Part shown: positions 47,906 to 61,418 of the stretch, one piece after another | Layout of the letters: the number at the start of each line of letters is the position of its first letter | Position numbering within the stretch: the first letter of the stretch is position 1 | Origin: Xanthomonas citri pv. mangiferaeindicae | GTDB taxonomy: Bacteria > Pseudomonadota > Gammaproteobacteria > Xanthomonadales > Xanthomonadaceae | NCBI GenBank assembly: GCA_002240395.1 | Contig: CP016836.1 | Location: forward strand, 1 to 64,000 | Length of the DNA: 64,000 nucleotides | Direction of reading: 5' to 3' | Notes under the pieces: model-generated | The model's database searches: none | Told to the model about the DNA's origin: nothing | Seen by the model: only the letters and a program-made list of their open reading frames with translations | Program-made: the position numbers and the translations under genes

Positions 47906-50023
47906 TCAGAAGCTGTAGCGCACCAGCACGCCGAAGGTCCGCGGCCGCAGGCGATTGGCCACGCCCAGGGTCGTACGGGCATTAAGCGCGCCATCCTCGT
48001 CGGTGAGGTTCTCGCCGTAGAGGAAGGCCGACCAGCCGGCATCGGACTCCAGACCGACGCGCGCATCGAGCATCGTGATCGCATCGCCCGGCGACCCGGC
48101 GGTCAGCGCGGTCTCACGCGCCGAGTCGTGGACCAAACCGGTGCGCGCGACACCGCGCAGGTCGCTGCGGATGTCCCAGCTGTAGGCGGCCGAGGCCGAC
48201 AGGCTGTTGCGCGGCACGTTGTAGACGTCGGTGCCCTTGTTGAGCGGCGTGCCGGGCACATCGGCGACGTAGGTGGCGTCGATGATCGCGCCACCGAGCT
48301 GCAGCATCAGCGATGCGGTCGGCGTGTAGACCAGGTTGAACTCGACGCCCTTGTTCTCGGTGCCCTTGGAGTTGGTCAGGCCGTTGATGGTCGAGGTGAT
48401 CGGCACGCGCACCGCCACATCCTTCCAGTCGCTGTAGAACAGCGCGCCCTCCACCAGCAGGCTGCCGTCGAGGAACAGCGACTTGGCGCCGAGCTCGTAG
48501 GTGGTGATCGAGTCGGGATCGATGGTCGACGGCAACACGATGCCGTTCTGCTCGGCGAGCAGGATCGAGGAGATCGGCTGCAGCTGGCCGGAGCGGAAAC
48601 CGCGGGCCGCACTGGCGTACAGCGTGGTATCGCGCTCGGGCTTGAACGACACCGACACGCGCGGATTCCAGCTGTCGAAGTTCGCGTTGAGCGTCGAGGT
48701 GCGCGTGGTCGAGACCGAGATCGCGTCGACGTCGTCGCTGAAGTAGCGCAGGCCGCCGGTCAGTGCCCAGCGCGGATCGGGCAGCTTCACCGTGACTTCG
48801 CCGAAGACCGCGTAGGCGTCATTGGTCTGGCTGGATTGGCTCGGCGGCGCACCGCCGACCTGCGACGCGTCGTTGCGCTCGGCCTCGCGCAGGTAGTAGC
48901 CCACGGTCCAGTCGACCCGGCGGTCGCCGGTGGACGACCAGCGCAGTTCCTGCGTGCGCACCTGCAGGTTGATGTTGCTGACGTAGGAGGTGGTCGGATT
49001 GAGCATGCCGTCGTTGGCATAGTCGAGTTCGGCGTCGGCGAACGAATAGAACAGTTCCGAGCCGCCGAAATCGTAGGTGCTCACGAAGCTGGCGGTGTGC
49101 CATTCGTCGGTGTTGCTGTAGAACGAGTTCGTCGTCAGATCGTCGAGCGCGCCGTTGCCGCCGCCCGGTGCGTCCGACTCGTACTTCCAGTAGGCGAGGT
49201 CCATCGTCCACTGTTCGACCGGTGCGAAGCGCACCTTCACCCGTCCGGTCTTGACGCGCTGCTCGTTGATGTCCTGGTCGCCGGTGGTGTTGTCGTCGGT
49301 CCAGCCCGAGAGCTTTTCGTCGGTGACCGCCACGCGCGCGGCCAGGCGATCGTCGATCAGCGGGATGTTCACCACGCCCTTGCCGCCCCAGCCGTTGCTG
49401 CCGCCCTTGGTCGTCGAGGCCGATCCCTCGAAAGCGCCGCCGAAGGTGTTGAAGTCGGGCTTGCGGGTGAGGATGCGCACGGTGCCGCCCATCGAGCCTT
49501 CGCCGAACAGCGTGCCCTGCGGCCCCTTGAGGATCTCGACGCGGTCGATGTCCCAGGAGCGCGCTTCCGGATACCACGGCACGCTGACGCCGGTGAACGG
49601 GATCTCGTCGAGGTAGTAGCCGTTGTCGTTGCCGCCTAGCGAGCTGGACACGCCGCGGATCTGCACCTGGGTGAAGCCGCCGCCGTTGTCGACCGAGGCG
49701 GCACCCGGCGTCATCGTGATGATCTCCGAGACGTTGTTGATGCCGAAGGCATCGATCTGCTCGCCGGTGATGGCCGACATCGCGATCGGCACGTCGATCT
49801 GACGCTCGCTGCGCTTGCGCGCGGTCACGGTGACGCTGCCCAGTTCCTTGACCGCGTCATCGTGCGAGGTGGCCCGAGCGGTGTCGGCGGTCTGAGCATC
49901 GGTGGCGAGGGCGTCGTCGGCCTGCGCATTGGCGGCGAACAGCAGGGCCGTGGCAATGCCTACGCACAGCACCTGGCGGACGGGGACGGATGGGCGATGC
50001 GAAGCGCGGGCGGTACGGGTCAC
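47906..50023 (-). CDS. TonB-dependent outer membrane receptor without signalling domain
   Basis: 705 aa; signal peptide (VLCVGIATALLFAANAQA), TonB-box-like SVTVTARKRSE, plug domain (GGGFTQVQIRGVSSSLGGND; RVEILKGPQGTLFGEGSMGG) and a barrel ending in ...VLVRYSF with terminal Phe. Start at GTG 50023, with AGGAGAGAG upstream, is preferred over ATG 50083. It is strikingly similar to the receptor encoded next to it: plug and several barrel segments (YYLDEIPFTGV, SDAPGGG, GFRSGQLQP) are nearly identical, indicating tandem duplication. The substrate is unknown. Confidence 0.9.
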   Translation of the reverse strand: MTRTARASHRPSVPVRQVLCVGIATALLFAANAQADDALATDAQTADTARATSHDDAVKELGSVTVTARKRSERQIDVPIAMSAITGEQIDAFGINNVSEIITMTPGAASVDNGGGFTQVQIRGVSSSLGGNDNGYYLDEIPFTGVSVPWYPEARSWDIDRVEILKGPQGTLFGEGSMGGTVRILTRKPDFNTFGGAFEGSASTTKGGSNGWGGKGVVNIPLIDDRLAARVAVTDEKLSGWTDDNTTGDQDINEQRVKTGRVKVRFAPVEQWTMDLAYWKYESDAPGGGNGALDDLTTNSFYSNTDEWHTASFVSTYDFGGSELFYSFADAELDYANDGMLNPTTSYVSNINLQVRTQELRWSSTGDRRVDWTVGYYLREAERNDASQVGGAPPSQSSQTNDAYAVFGEVTVKLPDPRWALTGGLRYFSDDVDAISVSTTRTSTLNANFDSWNPRVSVSFKPERDTTLYASAARGFRSGQLQPISSILLAEQNGIVLPSTIDPDSITTYELGAKSLFLDGSLLVEGALFYSDWKDVAVRVPITSTINGLTNSKGTENKGVEFNLVYTPTASLMLQLGGAIIDATYVADVPGTPLNKGTDVYNVPRNSLSASAAYSWDIRSDLRGVARTGLVHDSARETALTAGSPGDAITMLDARVGLESDAGWSAFLYGENLTDEDGALNARTTLGVANRLRPRTFGVLVRYSF

Positions 50024-50147
50024 GGCTCTCTCCTGGCGATCGGTGGGGCGCGATGTGCGCGTCGAAGACCAGGCGTCGTGCATGGCCTTCCAAAAGCCGT
50101 GACGAGCGAATGAAGAAAAAGTGAAATGCGCCTGTCATGCGCACGGG

Positions 50148-52542
<2,395 letters not shown>

Positions 52543-52571
<29 letters not shown>

Positions 52572-53697
52572 CCGCGCCGCTTTGATCGGACACGCGCGGC
52601 GCGGGCCCCGAGCGGGTCAGCACGATCCGCTCGCCATCGCGTACGACCCGCAGCGACAGCGCGCGGGCGACGCTGTCGAGCCAGGCATCCAGGTCGCCTG
52701 TCTGCCAGCGCCCGGTCACCTGCATCCGCGCCATGGCCTCGTCCTGCAGGACGATCGGGCGCGAGGAATAGCGATTGAGATCGGCGACCACGTTGCGCAA
52801 CGATTCACGCCGATAGGTCACATTGCCATCGAGCCAGGACAGGGTCGACGCGGGCTCGTGCGCCACCGGCGCCAGCAGCGGCCCGTCCTCGACCAGGGTC
52901 GTGCTCTGGTTGGCCGTCAACTGCACCACCTGGTGCGCCGCACCGCCGTCGACGCGGAGGTCGGTCACCTGCACGCGGCCCTCGGTGACCGAGACGCGCT
53001 CGCCTTCGGCCCGACGCGCGACCACGAATCGCGTGCCCAGTGCCTGCGCCATCGCACCTCCGGCGCGGACCTCGAACGGCCGCGCCGGATCCTTGGCGAC
53101 TGAAAAATAGGCCTGCCCGCGGACCAGCTCCACCTGCCGCCGCTGGCTGCTGTACTGCACGACAATCTCGCTGCCGGCATCGAGATCGATGCGCGAGCCA
53201 TCGGCAAGCGTTGTCTGTCGCGGTGTGCCGACGGCGGCAACGAGGTGCATTTCGGGCCCGACGTTGGGCGCATCGGCGCGCCACAGGCCCACGGCCACGG
53301 CGACCGCGGCGACGCTGGCGGCCAGCGCCGCCCAGGCGCCGGTGCGGCGACCACGGCGAGCCGCGTGCGCCGTGCGCACCGACGATCGTGGCCGGAACGT
53401 GGCCTCGGTGACCGCCGGAGTGATCGCGGCGCGCGCCGCGTCATCGCCCGCAACCGGGGCGACGCGGGGCGCCTGCGCCTCGCGCACGGCCTGGACGCGG
53501 CCGGGATCGACGTCCGCGGCGGCCTCCCACAGCAGGTCGATGTCGGCAAAAGCCTGCGCATGCAGGGGCGAGGCCTCCATCCAGGCATTCCAGGCATCGA
53601 CGTCGGCGTCGCTCAGGTCGTGCTCGCCCAGCCGGATGAGCCAGGTCGCGGCCTCTTCGAGCGCCTGGGCACGGCGCGCGGCAGTGGGCTCATGCAT
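52543..53697 (-). CDS. FecR-family anti-sigma regulator
   Basis: 384 aa. The cytoplasmic N-terminal domain (ALEEAATWLIRLGEHDLSDADVDAWNAWMEASPLHAQAFADIDLLW) binds the sigma factor; one membrane helix (WAALAASVAAVAVAVGLW) and a periplasmic FecR domain (TLADGSRIDLDAGSEIVVQYSSQRRQVELVRGQAYFSV) follow. A C-terminal STN-like part reads NRYSSRPIVLQDEAMARMQVTG. ATG 53697 overlaps the sigma stop by eight bases, giving translational coupling. Ligand-bound receptor would signal through this protein to release the sigma factor. Confidence 0.92.
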
Positions 53698-54295
53698 GGT
53701 CGTCACCTTCCGCATCGTCCCTGAGTTCGTCGAAGCGCAGCTGGCACAGCGCCAGTGCGCGCGCGACATGGATCCGCACCATCCGGTCGGTCAGATTCAG
53801 ACGCTCCCCCGCTTCCTTGAAACTGCATTGCTCCATCCGCACCAGGCGAAAGGCCTCTGCGCACTTCTCCGGCAGCTCGGCGAGCACGTCGGGCAGTCGC
53901 TCCACCACCCGCCGGGCACGCGCGGAACGCTCGGGATCGGTGCCCGGGTCGGGCCACAGCTCCAGCCCGTCCGGCTCGGGAAGCTCGGTGTAGGCGCGTC
54001 GCCGCAACAGGTCGGTGGCCAGGTTCTGCGCGATCTTGAACAGCAGCGCGCGCTGGAAACTGACCACCTGGGCATTGCCCAGATGCAGCAGCCGGGCATA
54101 GGCCTCCTGCGCGACCTCGCGCGCGTCCTCATAGGACCCCAGTCGGTGCTGCAGCGAGCGGACCAGGGTCGTGTTGAGGTTGCGCACGAGTTCGGCGGCG
54201 TCGAGCGTGCCGGGCGCAGGCCGGCCCGCCGGCGCCGGCACGGCGGGCGCGTCGGGCTCGGGTAAGCGGTCAATCGGGTGACGGACGGACTCCAT
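53690..54295 (-). CDS. FecI-type ECF sigma factor
   Basis: 201 aa. Region 2 (LVRSLQHRLGSYEDAREVAQEAYARLLHL...RALLFKIAQNLATDLLRRR) and region 4 (LPEKCAEAFRLVRMEQCSFKEAGERLNLTDRMVRIHVARALALCQLRF) are complete, in contrast to the sigma-like gene at 18.2 kb. The start ATG 54295 (MESVRHPIDRL) is chosen because an upstream extension has no conserved sequence. It heads the unit sigma, fecR, transducer, receptor, peptidase. Confidence 0.92.
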   Translation of the reverse strand: MESVRHPIDRLPEPDAPAVPAPAGRPAPGTLDAAELVRNLNTTLVRSLQHRLGSYEDAREVAQEAYARLLHLGNAQVVSFQRALLFKIAQNLATDLLRRRAYTELPEPDGLELWPDPGTDPERSARARRVVERLPDVLAELPEKCAEAFRLVRMEQCSFKEAGERLNLTDRMVRIHVARALALCQLRFDELRDDAEGDDHA

Positions 54296-54442
54296 GGATG
54301 CCTGGACGAACCAGCCCTGCAAAAGTGAAATGCGTGGCCTGCATCCGGCAAACCGATGAACCCTCGCCCGCATCATGGCAAGCCGCGCGGCTGCGGACAA
54401 TCGGCGCGTGCGCCTGTCGTCCGCCTGCCGCGACGGGCCCGC

Positions 54443-55498
54443 TCAGGGCTTGAACGTGAACCCGCTGCGCGCCGAATCCAGGTGCAGCGTCGGCACGGCG
54501 ACATCGCCCAGTCTGACGTCCAGGCCGCCGTGGCCGTCATCGACGAAACGCAACGCATGGGCGCCGGGCTGGGCGGCGAACAGCCGGTTCAACGCGGCCC
54601 AGTCGAATCGCACTGCGGTCTCGAGCGTATTGCCGCTGGGCGAGCGCCAGTACAGGGTCATCTCCCGGGGCACCGCGCGCGACTGGGCGATCCCCTGCCC
54701 CACCCAGGGACGCAGCATGATCTCGCGCTCGCCGTTGAAGTACTCGGTGATGACCTGATAGAGCTCGGCGTCGGAACCGGGCGGCTCGAACACCGGGGCC
54801 CAGTCGTAGCGCTGCTGGTAGTCCAGCCACGGACGGGCCGAGGCGTCAGGCATCACCTGGGCCCGCATCTGCGCGCGCGTCACCGAGATGGTCGAAAACA
54901 ACGCGTCCGCGTAGCGCGCATCGTCCTCGACCGGCTGGGCCCGGAACGTACCGACCTGAACCTGCTGGGCGCCGTAGCGCACCCAGACTGCGACCAGGCC
55001 CTCGGGCGCGAAGCCGAACACCAGTCCGCGCATTGGGTAGTAACTCATGCCGAAGCGATTGAACTGCCGCGCGTAGTCCGGCACCTGGCGCACGTCGATA
55101 TAGGGCTGGAGCGGCTGCTCGCTGGAATCGGACTCGTTGTTGGGATAGGCCCGGTAAGCCAACGTTTCCATCAACGCGCGCGGGAAGGCCGCGTCCAGGC
55201 GGTAGAAGGTGTCGTCGTACCGGGCGTAGTAGACGATCTGCGCGCCCACCGGAATGCCGCGGTCCTCGCCGGCGCCTTTTCCCGACTGGCCCCACGTGCC
55301 CGAACTGCTGCCGTAGGGCAGCGCGACCTGGCGTCCGTCGAGCAGCACGACATGGCCTTCGACCGGCGTGACCAGATAGGGATTGTCGGGATGCGACAGG
55401 TCGATGCCGAACGACGGCAGCGGCGGATCTTTCGCGTCGGCCTGGCAGCCTGCACACAGGGCGGCGGCGATGGCGAGGACGGCGGGGAACAGGCGCAT
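54443..55498 (-). CDS. DUF2931 family lipoprotein
   Basis: 351 aa with a lipobox (ALCAGC, C18). The body has features I associate with DUF2931 (FGIDLSHPDNPYLVTPVEGHVVLLDG; YRLDAAFPRALMETLAYRAYPN; EYFNGEREIMLRPWVGQG; MTLYWRSPSG). Such proteins in Xanthomonadaceae and Enterobacteriaceae often occur near type VI secretion genes, but none is in the window. Function unknown. It is encoded between the FecI-type sigma gene and purA, on the same strand as both. Confidence 0.7.
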   Translation of the reverse strand: MRLFPAVLAIAAALCAGCQADAKDPPLPSFGIDLSHPDNPYLVTPVEGHVVLLDGRQVALPYGSSSGTWGQSGKGAGEDRGIPVGAQIVYYARYDDTFYRLDAAFPRALMETLAYRAYPNNESDSSEQPLQPYIDVRQVPDYARQFNRFGMSYYPMRGLVFGFAPEGLVAVWVRYGAQQVQVGTFRAQPVEDDARYADALFSTISVTRAQMRAQVMPDASARPWLDYQQRYDWAPVFEPPGSDAELYQVITEYFNGEREIMLRPWVGQGIAQSRAVPREMTLYWRSPSGNTLETAVRFDWAALNRLFAAQPGAHALRFVDDGHGGLDVRLGDVAVPTLHLDSARSGFTFKP

Positions 55499-55652
55499 CG
55501 GGGTCTCGGTGGCGGGCAACGGGCGATCGCACGCCGGAGGCGGCGTGACGGACGCATCGTTGCGTCCGGCGTCGCTGCGCGCAAGCCCGTCGTGCATGCA
55601 CGTGGCCTGCCCGCCGGGCGACCGCGGCCGGTCGATGCCGGTGCCCGGATAC

Positions 55653-55681
55653 GACACGGCCCGGACGCGCCGGGCCGTGTC
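55653..55681 (-). terminator. Hairpin downstream of purA
   Basis: GACACGGCCCGG, ACGCG, CCGGGCCGTGTC: a perfect 12-bp stem 20 bases beyond the purA stop. There is no long T-run. Confidence 0.7.
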
Positions 55682-55700
55682 GGTCATGCCACGTCCGCGA

Positions 55701-56993
<1,293 letters not shown>

Positions 56994-57111
56994 CTTGATG
57001 ACTCCTGTTGCGTGCGGCCATCGGGGCCGCAGAGTGGGTCCGCACCTGGCGCGACGCGCCGCTGCGGAGCGCGCCATCGGGGCACGTCCGCCGCGCCGGA
57101 CCCGGACACGG

Positions 57112-57156
57112 AAAAAGCCGGCAAGCGCGCCCTTGCAGGGGCGGCCAGCCGGCTTT
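57112..57156 (-). terminator. Intrinsic terminator of the hfl operon
   Basis: On the minus strand: AAAAGCCGGC, an internal loop with a smaller hairpin, GCCGGCTTTTT. It lies between the DUF2065 stop (57235) and purA start, so purA is probably transcribed from its own promoter. Confidence 0.85.
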
Positions 57157-57234
57157 TGTGCATTCTCCGGGTTTTCGTCGTGCGGGGCCACCCCAGGGGC
57201 GGCCGGAGGTTCAGCCCCCGCGCACGGGCGCGTT

Positions 57235-57426
57235 TCAGCCTGCGCCGCGCACCAGCACCAGGGCGGTCACGCCCAACAGCAGGATCACCCCGCCCACGCG
57301 GCGCAGCGCACCGGACGACATCGCCAGCATTTGGGCTGCGGTGCGCTTCCACAGGCCCGGGGCGACGAAGAGGATCAGGCCCTCGATCACCGCCACCAGG
57401 CACAGCGCCGCCCACAGCTGCGACAT
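57235..57426 (-). CDS. DUF2065 family small membrane protein
   Basis: 63 aa with two membrane helices (LWAALCLVAVIEGLILFVAPG and VGGVILLLGVTALVLVRG). DUF2065 (YjeT-type) proteins are commonly encoded right after hflC; here the start is 8 bases after the hflC stop. Function unknown. Confidence 0.88.
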   Translation of the reverse strand: MSQLWAALCLVAVIEGLILFVAPGLWKRTAAQMLAMSSGALRRVGGVILLLGVTALVLVRGAG

Positions 57427-57434
57427 CGTCGTGC

Positions 57435-58298
57435 TCAGCGGTCGCTGCGCAGGTACTGCAGGAACGGGTCGTTGCGCTCGAGCACGATCACGCTGTCGCC
57501 CTTCTCGAACGCCTTGCGGTACGACTCCAGGCTGCGCTGGAAGGCGTAGAAGCCCGGATCGCGGTTGGCCGCTTCGCCGTAGATACGGGTCGCCTCGGCA
57601 TCGCCCTCGCCTCGCAGCTTCTGTGCATCGCGCTCGGCCTCGGCCAGCAGCACCGTCTGCTCGCGATCGGCCTGACCGCGGATCGCACGCGCCTGCTCCT
57701 CGCCCTCGGCGCGCAGCCGGGTGGCGACCTCGCGGCGCTCGGCGCGCATACGGTCGTAGACCTGCACGATGACCTGGCTGTCGGTGGGCAGGTCGATCTG
57801 CTTGAGGCGGATATCGACGATCTGCATGCCCAGCGACTTGGCGGCTTCGTTGATGCCTGGCAACTGGCGGTCGACGAACTGTGCGCGGTTGCCCGAGACC
57901 AGCTCGGTCAGCGTGTTGGCGTTGATCTCGTTGCGCAGCGAGTTCTTGATGATCGGCTCCAGGCGCAGGCTGGCGTCGTCCTCGCGGCCCTGGGTGGCGC
58001 GATAGAACGCGGCGGCGTCGCTGATGGTGACGATCGCAACGAAGTCGACGCTGACGTCCTTGCGCTCGGAGGTCAGCGAGCGCTCGGGCGAGAACGCGCT
58101 GGCGTTGAAGCGGCGGTCGAAGATCCGCGCCGACTCGATCAATGGGACCTTGAAGTGCAGGCCCGGGCCGATATCGGTGCGGGCCACGCGGCCGAGGTTG
58201 AGCACCAGGGCGACCTGGCCTTCGCGGACCACGAACACCGAGCCCATCAGGCCCAGCAGCACGATGATCAGCAGCGGAATGACGAAATTCAGTCTCAT
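57435..58298 (-). CDS. hflC: HflC, FtsH protease modulator (SPFH domain)
   Basis: 287 aa; one N-terminal membrane helix (NFVIPLLIIVLLGLMGSVFVV) and a periplasmic SPFH/band-7 domain (ERSLTSERKDVSVDFVAIVTI...). A long charged helix follows (RMRAERREVATRLRAEGEEQARAIRGQADREQTVLLAEAERDAQ). With HflK it forms the large cage that controls FtsH access. ATG 58298 overlaps the hflK stop. Confidence 0.95.
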   Translation of the reverse strand: MRLNFVIPLLIIVLLGLMGSVFVVREGQVALVLNLGRVARTDIGPGLHFKVPLIESARIFDRRFNASAFSPERSLTSERKDVSVDFVAIVTISDAAAFYRATQGREDDASLRLEPIIKNSLRNEINANTLTELVSGNRAQFVDRQLPGINEAAKSLGMQIVDIRLKQIDLPTDSQVIVQVYDRMRAERREVATRLRAEGEEQARAIRGQADREQTVLLAEAERDAQKLRGEGDAEATRIYGEAANRDPGFYAFQRSLESYRKAFEKGDSVIVLERNDPFLQYLRSDR

Positions 58299-59455
58299 CG
58301 GGAGCCTCCATCGCGCGGCGGGCGCGGCAGCTGGGAGGACCGCGCGGGCGCCTGGGCGGCCTCACGGGTGGCCTCGACGGTCGGCGACAGCACCTCGGGC
58401 GGGACCAGCGACGGCGCGGCCTGCGAGGAGGCCCCACCACCGGCCATCGGGACGTAGATCAGCTGACGGCCATCGCCGCCGACCACGGTGCGGTTCTCGG
58501 CGAGCACCTGCTGCACGGTATCGAGCCACAGGCGCTTGCGGGTGACGTCGGGGGCCTTGGCGTATTCCTCGACCAGCAGCGAGAAGCGGGTCGCGTCACC
58601 GGTGGCGCGGGCGATCTCGGCGGTCTTGTAGCCTTCGGCCTGCGCGCGGATACGTGCGGCCTCACCGCGTGCCTCGGGCACGATCTTGGCGGCGTAGGCG
58701 CCGGCTTCCTTGACCAGCTGTTCGTTCATCTGCTGGGCGCTGTTGACCTCGTCGAAGGCCGGCTTGACCTCCTCGGGCGGGCGCGCGTCCTGCAGGTTGA
58801 GCTCGGTGACGGCCAGGCCCGTCTGGTAGCTGTTGAGCGAGGCCTGCAGCGATTCCTGCGCCGCGGTCGACAGCGGGCCACGGGCATTGAGCGCAGCGTC
58901 GAGATTGGCACGGCCGATCTGCTCGCGCACCGCGCTGACCGCAGTCTGCTCGAGCATCTCGCGCGCATTGCGGGTGCCATAGAGATACTTGATCGGATCG
59001 CCGACCCGGTACTGCACGTTGAACGAGACCACGACGATGTTCTCGTCGCGGGTCAGCACCGGCACGGTATTGCTGTAGGACTGCACCGTCGTCGCATCGA
59101 CCTTGGTCACGCGCTCGATCGGCCACGGCAGTTTGAAGTTCGGACCCGGGCCCATGACGCGCGCGGCCTGGCCGAAACGCAGCACCACGCCACGCTGCTG
59201 TTCGCCGACCAGCACGAAGCAGTTGAGCAGCACGATGACGACCAGCGCGACCGCGAACCAGCGTAGCGGGTTGCCGCCACCGCCACCACCGAACAGGCCG
59301 CGCAGTTGGTCGATCAGGCCGTCGAACGCACCGCCACCGCGACCACGGCGGCCGCCGTTACGGCGCGGCGGCCAGGGATTGCGGTCACCGCCGCCGGACC
59401 CGCGACGGTCCGGGGACTCGTTGTCCTTGTTCTTGCCGGGAATGTTCCAGGCCAT
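58295..59455 (-). CDS. hflK: HflK, FtsH protease modulator (SPFH domain)
   Basis: 386 aa. A Gly/Arg-rich cytoplasmic start (MAWNIPGKNKDNESPDRRGSG) precedes one membrane helix (WFAVALVVIVLLNCFVLVGEQQRG) and an SPFH domain (VDATTVQSYSNTVPVLTRDENIVVVSFNVQYRVGD). A coiled region with EARGEAARIRAQAEGYKTAEIARATGD and a Pro/Ala tail follow. Partner of HflC; stop overlaps the hflC start (ATGA). Confidence 0.95.
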   Translation of the reverse strand: MAWNIPGKNKDNESPDRRGSGGGDRNPWPPRRNGGRRGRGGGAFDGLIDQLRGLFGGGGGGNPLRWFAVALVVIVLLNCFVLVGEQQRGVVLRFGQAARVMGPGPNFKLPWPIERVTKVDATTVQSYSNTVPVLTRDENIVVVSFNVQYRVGDPIKYLYGTRNAREMLEQTAVSAVREQIGRANLDAALNARGPLSTAAQESLQASLNSYQTGLAVTELNLQDARPPEEVKPAFDEVNSAQQMNEQLVKEAGAYAAKIVPEARGEAARIRAQAEGYKTAEIARATGDATRFSLLVEEYAKAPDVTRKRLWLDTVQQVLAENRTVVGGDGRQLIYVPMAGGGASSQAAPSLVPPEVLSPTVEATREAAQAPARSSQLPRPPRDGGSR

Positions 59456-59651
59456 GCCTGCTCCAATTTCGGGCGCGCAGCCTGCGTCGGCGACGGCGCG
59501 GGGATTGCATAGTCTAACCGGCTCCCGGGCTGCGGACGCCACGGCGCCAGCAGGAAACACGGTCGTCGATGTCGGAAAAACGCGGGGGAAGATCGGGAAA
59601 CGGACGTGATCGGGGCGCTTGTGCGGACACCCCACGACCGAAGGCCCCAGA

Positions 59652-60974
59652 TCAGATGGTGTCAGGGTCGTCGACAGGCAAGAGCACGCGCAATGGGGCG
59701 CCCTCGGGTTGCGCGGCCAGGCGCGCGGCGTCGGCATGCGCCAGATCGACCTGTAGCCGCCAACCGCCGGCCTCCTCGGCCACTTCCTCGCGCACTGCCT
59801 CGAGCGCGTGCAGGCGCGCACGCAACCGGCCCGCCTCGGGCGGCAACGCCACGCTACCGACGATGCGGCGCATGCCCAAGCGGCGCGCCAGTGCCTGCGA
59901 CAGCAGGTCCAGGCCGAGCCCGTCGCGCGCGGAGATCCACACCGCCTCGCGCACGGCATCGTCGGCGAGCGCCGCCGGATCCATGTCGTAGCGCGGCGTA
60001 GCGCCGTCGATGCGGTCGATCTTGTTGAACACCAGCAACTGCGGCAGCTCACCGGCGCCGATCTCGCCGAGCACCGCATCGACCTGGGCGATGCGCTCGT
60101 TGCGCAATGGATCGGCGGCGTCGATGACGTGCAGCAGCAGATCGGCCTCACGCGCCTCGCTCAACGTGGAGCGGAAGGCGGCGACGAGTTCGTGCGGCAG
60201 GTCGCGGACGAAGCCGACCGTGTCGGCGAGCACGATCGCACCGCCCGACAGGTCGACCCGGCGCACGGTCGGATCCAAAGTCGCGAACAACTGGTCGGCC
60301 GCGTAGGCGTCCGCGCCGCTGAGCGTATTGAACAGCGTCGACTTGCCGGCGTTGGTGTAGCCGACCAGGGCGACGCGCGGCAGTTCGCTGCGCACGCGCG
60401 CGCGGCGCATCTGGGTGCGCTGCACCTCGACCTTGCCCAGCCTGGCCTGCAACTGCTCGACCCGCTTCTGCAGCAGGCGGCGGTCGGTCTCAAGCTGGGT
60501 CTCGCCCGGACCGCGCAGGCCGATCGAACCACCGCGCTGGCGTTCCAGGTGGGTCCAGCCGCGCACCAGGCGCGTGGCCATGTGGCGCAGCTGCGCCAGC
60601 TCGACCTGCAGCTTGCCTTCGTGGCTGCGCGCGCGCTGGGCGAAGATGTCGAGGATCAGCCCGGTGCGGTCGACCACGCGCCGCTCGAGCGCACGCTCGA
60701 GGTTGCGCTCCTGGCCGGGCGAGAGCCGGTGGTTGACCAGGATCAGGTCGGCGCCGCTGGCGTCGGCGGCGGCCTTGACCTCCTCCAGCTTGCCGCTGCC
60801 GATCAGCGTGGCGGCATTGGGGCGGTCGATGCGCGCGGGGATCACCATCGCGACATGGGCACCGGCCGAGCGCGCGAGCTCGGAAAATTCCTCGAGCACG
60901 CCCTCGTCGGCCGGGCCGTGCGCGTGGGGCTGGATCAGCAGCGCGTTTTCACCCTTGCGGGAGCGTTCGAACAA
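59652..60974 (-). CDS. hflX: HflX, ribosome-associated GTPase
   Basis: 440 aa. HflX binds the 50S subunit and splits stalled or heat-stressed ribosomes. The N-terminal domain (IPARIDRPNAATLIGSGKLEEV; LSPGQERNLERALERRVVDRTGLILDIFAQRARSHEGKLQVELAQL) leads into GRGGSIGLRGPGE-like linker and G motifs GYTNAGKSTLFN (G1), DTVGFVRDLPHELV (G3) and NKIDR (G4). Starts at TTG 60974, 20 bases after the hfq stop. Confidence 0.95.
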   Translation of the reverse strand: MFERSRKGENALLIQPHAHGPADEGVLEEFSELARSAGAHVAMVIPARIDRPNAATLIGSGKLEEVKAAADASGADLILVNHRLSPGQERNLERALERRVVDRTGLILDIFAQRARSHEGKLQVELAQLRHMATRLVRGWTHLERQRGGSIGLRGPGETQLETDRRLLQKRVEQLQARLGKVEVQRTQMRRARVRSELPRVALVGYTNAGKSTLFNTLSGADAYAADQLFATLDPTVRRVDLSGGAIVLADTVGFVRDLPHELVAAFRSTLSEAREADLLLHVIDAADPLRNERIAQVDAVLGEIGAGELPQLLVFNKIDRIDGATPRYDMDPAALADDAVREAVWISARDGLGLDLLSQALARRLGMRRIVGSVALPPEAGRLRARLHALEAVREEVAEEAGGWRLQVDLAHADAARLAAQPEGAPLRVLLPVDDPDTI

Positions 60975-60994
60975 GCGGGGTCAGACCTCTAGAT

Positions 60995-61273
60995 TCATTC
61001 AGGCTGTTCGGCGGCATCGTCGACCGCACCATGCGCGGACTCGACGAAACCGCCACCGGGGGCCACGCGCACGTTGCGCGCCGGCACCACAGTCGAGATC
61101 GCATGCTTGTAGACCATCTGGCTCACGGTGTTGCGCAGCAGCACCACGAATTGGTCGAACGACTCGATCGTGCCCTGCAGTTTGATGCCGTTGACGAGGT
61201 AAATCGAGACCGGTACGCGCTCACGGCGCAATGCGTTCAGGAAAGGATCCTGCAAGGACTGTCCCTTGGACAT
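60995..61273 (-). CDS. hfq: RNA chaperone Hfq
   Basis: 92 aa. The Sm1 motif (YLVNGIKLQGTIESFDQFVVLL) and Sm2 motif (YKHAISTVVPAR) are complete; the tail after residue 70 is acidic (FVESAHGAVDDAAEQPE). It mediates sRNA-mRNA pairing. The conserved order miaA-hfq-hflX holds. The 145 bases between miaA and hfq carry the hfq promoter region, but I could not assign its elements. Confidence 0.97.
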   Translation of the reverse strand: MSKGQSLQDPFLNALRRERVPVSIYLVNGIKLQGTIESFDQFVVLLRNTVSQMVYKHAISTVVPARNVRVAPGGGFVESAHGAVDDAAEQPE

Positions 61274-61418
61274 CGTGTTCCCCAGCTTGGTTATTGTTGT
61301 CGGGCGCTGGCCCGTCGACGCCACTCCCCGCGACGCGACCCGCCGATGTTACACAACCCTTGCCCCGCGCGTACGGGACGGTTCGTCTCGATCGGCCTGT
61401 CGGGGTGCGCAGCACGGT

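Noticed and set aside
45528..47918. A 796-codon open frame on the plus strand
   Set aside because: It is wholly antisense to the prolyl oligopeptidase gene, with Arg/Gln/His-rich sequence and no motifs; typical shadow frame in GC-rich DNA.
48128..49639. A 503-codon plus-strand frame
   Set aside because: Antisense to the TonB receptor gene; its composition mirrors the complementary codons and it has no domain features.
59808..60992. A 394-codon plus-strand frame
   Set aside because: Antisense to hflX, whose GTPase motifs are unambiguous.
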